NCBI GenBank assembly: GCA_038323265.1
Contig: JBBQGT010000029.1
Coordinates: 1 to 27,530, forward strand
Direction: 5' to 3'
Source: PNKC01 sp038323265
GTDB taxonomy: Bacteria > Chloroflexota > Dehalococcoidia > Tepidiformales > Tepidiformaceae
Length of the DNA: 27,530 nucleotides
The translations under genes and the position numbers were made by a program. How positions within the stretch are numbered: the first letter of the stretch is position 1; each line of letters starts with the position of its first letter. Positions 7,273 to 13,611 of the stretch are shown one piece after another. Under the pieces are notes generated by a model that worked only from the letters and a program-made list of their open reading frames with translations, made no database searches and was not told the DNA's origin.

Positions 7273-8628
7273 ATGAACTGGAGCGAGTTCGTCCGCAGAT
7301 GGCAGGATTCCTCGTCAGGGGAACGGCAGGGGTCCCAGACGCAGTTCAACGAACTGTGCGCGCTGCTGGGCGAGCCCGGCCCCAACCACGACCCCAATTC
7401 CGGCGATTACTACGCCTTCGAATTCGGGGCGGCGAAGACGGACGGCCGGAATGGGTTCGCGGATGTAGCTTTGAAGGATCACTTCGGCTGGGAGTACAAG
7501 GCGAAGAAGAAGGACCTCGGGGCGGCTTACAAGCAGTTGCTCGATTATCACGAAGCGCTCGGCCAGCCGCCGTTGCTTGTGGTCTCCGATATGGAGCGCT
7601 TCGAAGTGCACACGAAGTGGGCGCAGATGGAGTCGTGGACCTACCGCTTCGGCCTCGCCGACCTGTTGAGCGATGAGCCGGTTGTTGTGACCACACCAAC
7701 GGGGACACCTAAGGAGCCTCACAAACTGACAGCCCGGCAAGTGCTTAAGGCGCTGTTCGAAGATGTCGAGAAGTTGAAGCCGAACCGCCCGCGGGATGAC
7801 ATCACGAAGGAAGCGGCGGCGGAGTTTGAAAGGATCGCGGTCTCGCTGCGGAAGTGGAAGAACGCGAAGGGCGAGCAGTTGGTGGATGACCTGCGGATCG
7901 CGCGGCTGATCACCAAGCTCATCTTTTGCATATTCGCGACCGACGTTCAATTGCTGCCGAAGTTCGCGTTCTCCGACCTCATCAAGGACCTCCGCGATGA
8001 CCCTCCAGCGTTCCGCGCCTCGCTGAGCGAACTTTTTCGCTGCATGGAATCCGGGGATAACTTCGGCGGACGCAAGCTGAAGAAGTTCAATGGCTGGCTC
8101 TTCGCGGATCACGACGTCCCAGAGTGGTTCCTGGGCGACGAGATCCGAGTCTTGGAGCGACTGGACGCAATGAACTGGGCGGACGTGGAACCGGCTATCT
8201 TTGGGACGCTGTTCGAACGGGTGCTTGATAAGGGCACGCGGGCGAAACTGGGGGCGCATTACACCTCGCGTGATGACATCGAACTGCTCGTGAAGCCGGT
8301 GCTGATGTCGCCGCTGGAGCGCGAGTGGGACGGGGTGCGTGAGGCGGCGATCGCGGCGTTGCAGAAGGCGCGCGAGCGCGGGGCGACGGAGCAGACGCGC
8401 AAAGAACGGCTGCGAGAAATGGTCGAGCCGTTTCTTGAGCGGCTGGGGAAGGTACAGGTGCTGGACCCGGCCTGCGGGAGCGGCAACTTCCTCTACGTCT
8501 CGCTGGCCCTGTTAAAGCGACTGGAGAAGGAAGTGCTGGCCTTTGCCGAGGTGCATGGCGTGGAGCTGGAGCCGCGCGCCCAAGACGTTGTCTTACCGCG
8601 TCTCCGGCGGGCTGTCGAGGCAGCCTAG
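7273..8628 (+). pseudogene. MmeI-like restriction-modification protein, truncated after methyltransferase motif I
   Basis: The 451-aa product matches the N-terminal half of single-chain type IIL (MmeI-type) enzymes, which are usually about 900 aa or longer. The N-terminal nuclease domain has the characteristic D-x9-E-x-K site (D64, E74, K76 in FADVALKDHFGWEYK). A helical linker follows. The gamma-class N6-adenine methyltransferase then begins with GAHYTSRDDIELLVKP (H329-Y330-T331) and SAM-binding motif I, LDPACGSGNFLY (397-408). Family resemblance stops at about residue 437 (VHGVELEPR); the last 16 residues are unrelated. Motif IV (NPPY) and the target-recognition domain are absent, and no continuation exists in other frames downstream. 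It can neither methylate nor recognise a site in the known way. There is no Shine-Dalgarno; TACAAT 10 bases upstream suggests a leaderless message, if any. It is most likely a deletion remnant. Confidence 0.8.
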
Positions 8629-8869
8629 GTGATCGGTCGGCGGCCGGTTTAGGGCGTGCAAGTGGCCGTAGTCGTGGAGTTGCTGCATGGGCTGGGCAAC
8701 CGCTTGCTGCCGCACGCGCCGCGGATTCGGAATTGGTGGCCCTGGGTGCTGCAGCCCGGGCGAGTGTGGAGGGGCGGCCCGAAGGGCAAATGGGGCAGGG
8801 GCCCCGTTTAGCCTCCGGCGTAGCGGCGCGGCCGGTGGGGTTGCGGTGTGGTTCGATCACGAAGCCGCT
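8629..8869. other. Spacer between truncated R-M gene and CoA-transferase
   Basis: These 241 bases are very GC-rich and carry no gene I can support. A - strand frame (8593-8856) stays open for 87 codons but has no convincing start or family motif. The sequence may be foreign DNA brought next to the truncated gene by the deletion. Confidence 0.4.
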
Positions 8870-10084
8870 TTAGCCCAGCACCCCGTTGACTGCCAACTCG
8901 TTCAACGCCTCCCCTTCAATGCCGAACTCGGCGAGCAAATCGAACGTGTGCTGGCCCGCCTCTGGCGCCGGTCCCCGTGCGCCCGTGTCGCTGCCGTAAA
9001 TGTGGAACGGCGTATCGAGTACCTGGAAGGCGCCGTACTCCGGGTGCTGCAGTTCAGCGATCCAACCCATCTCCCGCACCTGGGGGTTGTCCATCACCTC
9101 CGTCAGAGTGGCCACGGGAGCCCAGATCAAATTCGATTCGTCTAACTTCGCGGCCCAGTAGGCCTTCGGATGCGCGGCGAAAAGTGGTTCGATCATGGCC
9201 GTGATCTCGGCCGTCTGCTCGCGTAGCTTCGCCAGCGTGTCCCAGCGCGGGTCGTTCGCCCATTCCGGCCGCCCAACCATCTCGCAGAAGCGCGGCCAGT
9301 AGCCGGGGAACGGCACCGGCATGACCATTAAGATCCAGTGGCCATCTGAGCAGCGGTACGTATTCCAGAGCGGGCTCGTCGGCGATTTGCGCGTGATCCG
9401 AGGCGCATTCGAACGGGATGCCAGCGCCGCCGAGTAGTCGCCAGCGATCGTCCACATGCCCGAAGCCTGGAGCGTCGTCTCGACGTGCTGCCCTTCGCCC
9501 GTCTGGTCGCGCAACCGCAAAGCTCCAAGGGTGGCCGCGAGGATGTTCAGCGCGGTCGCATGGTCGCCCTGCCCACCACGACAGAGCGGCGGCGGAGCAT
9601 CTGGCTCGCCCAACAGCCCCATGATCCCCGACGCCGCCCAGAAGGCCGCAAAATCGAACCCGGAGCGGCCCGCGTCCGGCCCCCGGGTGCCATACCCGCT
9701 GAACGAGACGTAGATGCCCTTCGGGTTGATCGCGGCGACGTCTTCAAACGTCAGGCCATACCGTACGCGTCGGTCTTGCACCAGGTTCGTCACGAAGATG
9801 TCGACCGTCTTCGCCATCTCGCGCACAAGCTCCGGCCCTCCCGGACGATCCAGCGCGACCGTGATCGAACGCTTGCCCCGGTTGTCCGTCTGGAACCCGT
9901 AGTTTGTCGGAAAGTCGTATTCGTAACCGAGCGACCGCAGTTGGAACTGACGAAAGATGTCCCCGCCCGGCGGTTCCACTTTTATCACGTCGGCGCCCAT
10001 GTCAGCCATCAACGCCGTAGCCGCGGGAGCAGCCAGCCAGTTCGCGACTTCCAAGACGCGGATGCCATCAAGGGGAGCGGCCAT
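8870..10084 (-). CDS. CaiB/BaiF family III CoA-transferase
   Basis: A 404-aa enzyme of the formyl-CoA transferase/carnitine CoA-transferase class, which moves CoA between carboxylic acids through an aspartyl-CoA anhydride. The N-terminus PLDGIRVLEVANWLAAPAAT, then ADMGADVIKVEPPGGD, is the family hallmark. Also present are NRGKRSITVALDRPGG, VSFSGYGTRGPDAGRSGFD and GQGDHATALNILAATLGALRLRDQTGEGQHVE, where D174 sits in the position of the catalytic aspartate. Length is normal. ATG 10084 fits the conserved N-terminus. It stands alone on the - strand, divergent from moaD, with 98 bases between. The substrate cannot be deduced; an enoyl-CoA hydratase-family gene lies at the other end of the window, not linked in an operon. 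Confidence 0.93.
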   Translation of the reverse strand: MAAPLDGIRVLEVANWLAAPAATALMADMGADVIKVEPPGGDIFRQFQLRSLGYEYDFPTNYGFQTDNRGKRSITVALDRPGGPELVREMAKTVDIFVTNLVQDRRVRYGLTFEDVAAINPKGIYVSFSGYGTRGPDAGRSGFDFAAFWAASGIMGLLGEPDAPPPLCRGGQGDHATALNILAATLGALRLRDQTGEGQHVETTLQASGMWTIAGDYSAALASRSNAPRITRKSPTSPLWNTYRCSDGHWILMVMPVPFPGYWPRFCEMVGRPEWANDPRWDTLAKLREQTAEITAMIEPLFAAHPKAYWAAKLDESNLIWAPVATLTEVMDNPQVREMGWIAELQHPEYGAFQVLDTPFHIYGSDTGARGPAPEAGQHTFDLLAEFGIEGEALNELAVNGVLG

Positions 10085-10182
10085 TCAGTTCCTCCGGATC
10101 CAGTGTGAGCGCGGATTGTAGCGCGAGGCACGGTTTCGCGAGTTGGCTCTCGCTGCCTGTTTTTCCGATATGCTTCGACGCA

Positions 10183-10458
10183 ATGGATGTCTGTTTTTAC
10201 GCAACCCTTCGCCAGGTCGTCGGGGGCAAACGCGTCGCATTTGACCTGCCCGATGGGACGACGACTCTTGACGTGCTGCGCGCGGCCGAGCAGCGATTCC
10301 CCGCCCTTACGCCCCTCATGTGGGAGAAGGACGGCAGCCTCAGCGATTACATCAAGGTGTTCGTTGATGGCCGGGAAATGCGCCACCTGCAGGGTCTCGC
10401 GACGATCGTCCCCCAGGATGCGCAATTGGACATCTTCCCGCCCGCCGCCGGCGGATGA
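10183..10458 (+). CDS. moaD: MoaD/ThiS-family ubiquitin-like sulfur carrier
   Basis: A 91-aa beta-grasp protein that ends in the obligatory Gly-Gly (PPAAGG-stop), the tail that is adenylated and thiocarboxylated by MoeB-type enzymes. MoaD donates sulfur to make the dithiolene of molybdopterin. Other landmarks are MDVCFYATLRQVVGGKRVAFDLPDG at the start and VFVDGRE with PQDAQLDIFPP near the end. I chose ATG 10183 because the beta-grasp fold begins there; an in-frame GTG at 10105 would add 26 unrelated residues. Its stop overlaps the next start (ATGA). Its place beside an aldehyde:ferredoxin oxidoreductase, a tungstopterin enzyme, suggests a dedicated carrier for that cofactor. Confidence 0.9.
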   Translation: MDVCFYATLRQVVGGKRVAFDLPDGTTTLDVLRAAEQRFPALTPLMWEKDGSLSDYIKVFVDGREMRHLQGLATIVPQDAQLDIFPPAAGG

Positions 10459-10706
10459 AGCGACTTGAACTGCGGAACGTTCCTGCACAGTTCATTCGTG
10501 ACTACCTTCTGACCGAATTCGAAGGCACGGAACAGCCGGACGGTTCCGTAACAGGCGATGGCTGGATGGTGCGGTTCGAAGACGGCGAGCCGGTGCGCTT
10601 CGCACCAAACACCCTGGTTCCGGTCCTCTTTGTAGAGATCGACGGCGCCCAGACCGGCCCAGTGACAACGTTCGTGATGCGAAAGTCGATGCGCGGCGGC
10701 GGCTGA
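10455..10706 (+). CDS. Small MoaD-associated protein, unknown function, C-terminal GGG
   Basis: An 83-aa acidic protein translationally coupled to moaD through an ATGA overlap. It starts MKRLELRNVPAQFIRDYLL and contains a strand-rich middle (GWMVRFEDGEPVRFAPNTLVPVLFVEIDG). It ends in three glycines (RKSMRGGG). From memory it resembles the C-terminal domain of Thermus MoaD-related proteins (DUF1952), which would make this a split version of a fused protein, but I cannot confirm this. The coupling argues for a role in pterin-cofactor sulfur transfer or in maturation of the nearby oxidoreductase. The glycine tail might itself be functional. Confidence 0.75.
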   Translation: MKRLELRNVPAQFIRDYLLTEFEGTEQPDGSVTGDGWMVRFEDGEPVRFAPNTLVPVLFVEIDGAQTGPVTTFVMRKSMRGGG

Positions 10707-10796
10707 ACCACCCCTCAAACGTAAGATCACTCCGGCCCGAGCGCTTGACTTCAGGTGAACGGCGTCAAGTGCGGCGAGTACACGACCCGCGCGCCG

Positions 10797-10886
10797 TCAA
10801 CCCGAGTTTGAAGAGCCGAGAAGTCCCGAACGACGGACCAGCCTCAGGGCGACGATCGGCTGCCGGGGTCGCTGCATCGAGTTCAT
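10797..10886 (-). CDS. Possible 29-aa small ORF with a good ribosome-binding site
   Basis: On the - strand AAGGAG stands 8 bases before ATG 10886. The frame then encodes 29 mostly basic residues (starting MNSMQRPRQP) and stops at 10797. It begins 33 bases after the stop of the DUF4405-like gene in the same direction. It matches no family I know. It may be a real short cistron, the damaged start of a lost gene, or chance. Confidence 0.2.
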   Translation of the reverse strand: MNSMQRPRQPIVALRLVRRSGLLGSSNSG

Positions 10887-10919
10887 CGGTGGCGCTCCTT
10901 CCGATCTTCAAGGGCTCTG

Positions 10920-11282
10920 CTATTGGTCGTGGTGAGTGGGATGCCGGTGGAACAGGAATCGCATCGCGCCCTTGAACATCCGCCAGTCCAGTGCAATGTG
11001 GGCGAGCGTCAAGCTCACTGCGACTGCGCTGATCCACCAGTGGATGTCGCCCCATTGCCCGGTGGTGAGGCCCCAGAGCATGATCCGCTCGCCCTTACCT
11101 GGGCCCTCCGGGACGATGCCAAGCGGTTCCCAAAGGATGATCCCCGTGAAGGTTGCGGGCAGCCATGCGAGCAGCAGGAACACATCGGTCACTGCGCGCG
11201 CGTAGACCCTCAACTTCCCGCCGGAGGGTAGGTGCGCCGGTAGGTGAGTGGTGTGAACTTGTGCTGACGGGGTGCCTGTCAT
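10920..11282 (-). CDS. DUF4405-like small membrane protein, probable b-type cytochrome subunit
   Basis: A 120-aa protein with two strong membrane helices (about 32-52, VTDVFLLLAWLPATFTGIILW, and 82-99). H81 and H95 are spaced H-x13-H along the second helix, as in haem-b-binding four-helix cytochromes and the DUF4405 family. Histidines also cluster in both tails (H10, H13, H17 and HRHPTHH). ATG 11282 was chosen because GGAGG lies 7 bases upstream; a longer reading to 11345 would start inside the operator. A terminator separates it from the aldehyde oxidoreductase, and its upstream region carries a CsoR/CstR-like palindrome at 11333-11353. Electron transfer at the membrane is a reasonable inference; haem binding is not proven. 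Confidence 0.8.
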   Translation of the reverse strand: MTGTPSAQVHTTHLPAHLPSGGKLRVYARAVTDVFLLLAWLPATFTGIILWEPLGIVPEGPGKGERIMLWGLTTGQWGDIHWWISAVAVSLTLAHIALDWRMFKGAMRFLFHRHPTHHDQ

Positions 11283-11332
11283 GACTGATCCTCCGAGCCT
11301 TTGCCCCTGGAGGGCGGCGGCTGATAGCCCAA

Positions 11333-11353
11333 GGGTATACCCCACAGGGGTAT
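11333..11353. promoter_or_regulatory. CsoR/CstR-type operator
   Basis: ATACCCC (11337-11343), spacer ACA, GGGGTAT (11347-11353) is a perfect 7-bp-armed palindrome that closely matches operators of the CsoR/CstR (copper or persulfide) repressor family, whose core is TACCC...GGGTA. A second perfect palindrome, GGGTATACCC (11333-11342), overlaps it, giving an array of half-sites. It lies about 50 bases before ATG 11282 on the - strand, in the promoter zone of the DUF4405-like gene. No such repressor is encoded in the window. Confidence 0.6.
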
Positions 11354-11395
11354 TGGCATGAGACCATTGGTCCCTTCTGAGGGGCCGTCCGTCCC

Positions 11396-11414
11396 TCAGC
11401 TTCGCATCCGAGAC
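11396..11414. repeat. 19-bp copy of the aldehyde oxidoreductase 3' end
   Basis: TCAGCTTCGCATCCGAGAC at 11396-11414 recurs exactly at 11514-11532, where on the - strand it encodes VSDAKLKEL at the C-terminus of the oxidoreductase. With one mismatch the match extends 3 bases further. The copy lies beyond the stop codon and the terminator, so it looks like a remnant of a small tandem duplication. Confidence 0.6.
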
Positions 11415-11437
11415 TGTACGCAGGCGCGGACTCGAAA

Positions 11438-11468
11438 GAGGGCTGCAACCGATTCGGTTGCAGCCCTC
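11438..11468 (-). terminator. Intrinsic terminator of the aldehyde oxidoreductase gene
   Basis: A perfect 14-bp stem (11438-11451 with 11455-11468, arm GAGGGCTGCAACCG) around a 3-nt loop lies 25 bases past the oxidoreductase stop. On the - strand it is followed by TTTCG, a short T-run. It isolates this gene from the downstream DUF4405-like gene. Confidence 0.75.
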
Positions 11469-11493
11469 CTAAATTCATGGTTGCGGAGCCGGT

Positions 11494-13314
11494 CTAGACG
11501 ACCTGCAGCTCCTTCAGCTTCGCATCCGAGACCACCCCGTTGTCCCAGCCGCGCAGGTTGTAGTAATCGGCGAGCATCTTGTCCAATTCGCAGACCTGTC
11601 CTTCGGAGCCCTTGGACGTCGATGCTTCGGTGGTGAAGCGCAAGGGCAGCGTGTCCGAGCCTGCACCGAAGCCCGCCAGGTTGTTGTAATGCCGTTCGAG
11701 GTTGTAAATGCGCTCGCCCGTAAGCAGCACATCTTCCGCGCCGAACTTTTCCAGGCCGGTCATCACCCGATATTGCTCGGCATACTCCTCGGCCCCTTCG
11801 GCGAAGGCACTGAACTTGCAGAGATCCAGGCTGTCGCTGAAGGCATGCAGGTCTTGCAGCAGCTTGAGTAGGAAGCCCTTGCCTTCCCAGTCCAGCGGGT
11901 CCGTCTTCAGTCCGATGACGCCCAGTTCGCTGGCCGGGCTGTAGCCGCGAAGGTGACAGGCGCCGCGGTTGGAGGTTGCGTAGCCAAGGCCCATGCCCTT
12001 CAGTCCGCGAGGGTCGTAAGCAGGCGTTGCCTGGCCCTTCACGGTCATCGCCAATTCGGGGTGGCCGATGCGCTCGGTGAACGGGTTGATGCCATCCGCC
12101 AGGGCGGCCGCGCGTCCGCGCCGGTACGCGATGTCCCGGCAGAACTCCACCATCGCGGGCTTGTCCGCCCACTGCATGCCTTCGCCAGCGGGGATGTATT
12201 CGCGCTGCGTCGCCTCCATCAGCGCGGAAATTGCCTGGCCGATTTCGATCGCGTCGTAGCCCAGGTCGTTTGCGATGTCGATCATGTAGGCCACCGATTC
12301 AATGTCGTCGTTCCCGCAGTTCGCCCCCAACGACCATGCCGGTTCGTACTCCACCGACTCCATCTTCACCTTGTACGGGCCGCTGGTGATCTCCACTTCC
12401 TTCTTGCACGCCACCGGGCAGGCGTGGCACGTGGGGTCGTGGATCAGGTAGTGCTCTTTCACATACTCGCCGCTAAGCTTCTCCGCGCCGTCGCCGAAGT
12501 TTGTCTCCTGGCTGTTGCGCGCCCCCAGCCCGCCGATCGTGTTCGTGGCGTTCATCAGGCTGTTCGTGCCGTACACCGAAAGGCCGCCCTTCTTCGGCGA
12601 AGTAATATTCGCTTCGTCCATGATCATGGCAAGCGAGGTGCGGTGCACCGCCCGCCAGGCGTCGCGGTCGGCGGCTTTTGGCTGGTGCGTCTTGTCGGCC
12701 TTCACCACAATCGCCTTAAGCATCTTGGCGCCGCCCACGCAGCCCGTGCCGCCGCGCCCGCAGGCACGGTCGTTTTCGTTCAACCAGGCGGCAAAGGCGA
12801 CCTTGTTCTCGCCCGCCGGACCGATCGCGTTGACGCTCAGGTCGTCGGCGCCATGACGCGCCTGCAGCACGCGGATCGTCTCGTGAATGCCTTTCCCCCA
12901 GAGATCTGAGGCATCCCTCAGTTCGAGCATGTTGCTCTCGATGTAGGCGTACACAGGAGTCGGAGAGATGCCCGAGAAAATCAGCCCATCGAACCCTGCC
13001 CAACGCAGCCGCGCGGCCGTCCAGCCGCCCTGGTGGCTGTCGGTCACGGTGCCTGTAAGCGGGCTCTTCGTGACCACCGCGAGGCGTCCGCTCATCGTTG
13101 CTTCCGAGCCTGTAAGCGGCCCGTTCATAAAACAGAGCAAGTTCTCCGGGCCGAGCGGGTCCACCTGGGGACCAGCTTCGAAGACGTAACGTACGCCCAG
13201 CCCGCGAGCGCCGATGTACTTCAGCGCCCACTCCTCGGGGATCGGCTTGTACTCCACCGAGCCAGACGAAAGATCCACATGGGCAACGCGCCCTGCATAA
13301 CCGCCAAGAGCCAT
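11494..13314 (-). CDS. aor: Tungsten-containing aldehyde:ferredoxin oxidoreductase
   Basis: A 606-aa enzyme that oxidises aldehydes to acids with ferredoxin as electron acceptor, using a tungsto-bispterin and a [4Fe-4S] cluster. The N-terminal AOR domain opens GGYAGRVAHVDLSSGSVEYKPIPEE. The cluster ligands are C296-x2-C299-x3-C303 (CHACPVAC) and a distant C499 (SLDLCKFSAF). The pterin-binding signature is DPRGLKGMGLGYATSNRGACHLRGY (434-458). Length is typical. ATG 13314 is preceded by AAGGAG at 8 bases; the open frame reaching 13497 would add unrelated residues. A 9-bp-stem hairpin lies in its leader and a strong terminator follows it. The MoaD-like carrier 1 kb away probably serves its cofactor. 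The aldehyde substrate is unknown. Confidence 0.95.
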   Translation of the reverse strand: MALGGYAGRVAHVDLSSGSVEYKPIPEEWALKYIGARGLGVRYVFEAGPQVDPLGPENLLCFMNGPLTGSEATMSGRLAVVTKSPLTGTVTDSHQGGWTAARLRWAGFDGLIFSGISPTPVYAYIESNMLELRDASDLWGKGIHETIRVLQARHGADDLSVNAIGPAGENKVAFAAWLNENDRACGRGGTGCVGGAKMLKAIVVKADKTHQPKAADRDAWRAVHRTSLAMIMDEANITSPKKGGLSVYGTNSLMNATNTIGGLGARNSQETNFGDGAEKLSGEYVKEHYLIHDPTCHACPVACKKEVEITSGPYKVKMESVEYEPAWSLGANCGNDDIESVAYMIDIANDLGYDAIEIGQAISALMEATQREYIPAGEGMQWADKPAMVEFCRDIAYRRGRAAALADGINPFTERIGHPELAMTVKGQATPAYDPRGLKGMGLGYATSNRGACHLRGYSPASELGVIGLKTDPLDWEGKGFLLKLLQDLHAFSDSLDLCKFSAFAEGAEEYAEQYRVMTGLEKFGAEDVLLTGERIYNLERHYNNLAGFGAGSDTLPLRFTTEASTSKGSEGQVCELDKMLADYYNLRGWDNGVVSDAKLKELQVV

Positions 13315-13329
13315 CTCGATCACTCCTTC

Positions 13330-13351
13330 AGGCGCGCGCAGACGCGCGCCT
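13330..13351 (-). other. GC-rich hairpin in the oxidoreductase leader
   Basis: AGGCGCGCG (13330-13338) and CGCGCGCCT (13343-13351) form a perfect 9-bp stem with a 4-nt loop. On the - strand it ends only a few bases before the AAGGAG ribosome-binding site of the oxidoreductase, so it could affect translation or message stability. It is far too small for a Moco/Tuco riboswitch. Confidence 0.4.
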
Positions 13352-13611
13352 TTCGAGGTGAGCCTACGCGGCTGGTCAATATGCTCGTGCTGGCATAACG
13401 GAGGGGGTAGGCGGAACCGCTCCTGCAGCGTCCGTGCTCCGTTCGCTGGCTGCGTCTCCAACGCGGCCCTATTGGTCCGCCGCGAACGCCTGGTCAACAG
13501 GAATTGCGGAACCTCGCAAGAGGTCCTTGTAACCTGGCTGTAAGTTCCCCGGCGTGACGTAACGCGCTACCCCCGCGGATGCCCCGGTGGTAGCATCACC
13601 GTTCCGAACAT
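13352..13611. other. Divergent promoter region between aor and dnaE
   Basis: About 260 non-coding bases separate the two divergent genes. TTGACC on the - strand (13374-13379) is a possible -35 for the oxidoreductase but has only a weak -10 partner. TAGCAT (13591-13596) lies 15 bases before the dnaE ATG and could be a -10 for a nearly leaderless dnaE message. A small ACCTC-GCAA-GAGGT hairpin lies at 13511-13524. None of these is strong. Confidence 0.3.

Noticed and set aside
7315..8259. 314-codon open frame on the - strand
   Set aside because: Antisense to the truncated R-M gene, which has clear nuclease and methyltransferase motifs.
10745..10975. 76-codon + strand open frame after the 83-aa protein
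   Set aside because: No ribosome-binding site or motif; it runs into the 3' end of the DUF4405-like gene on the other strand.
11953..12909. 318-codon open frame on the + strand
   Set aside because: Antisense to the aldehyde oxidoreductase, His/Arg/Ala-rich shadow.
13315..13400. Molybdenum/tungsten cofactor riboswitch in front of the aldehyde oxidoreductase
   Set aside because: Only one short 9-bp hairpin is visible; the multi-helix Moco aptamer is not there.
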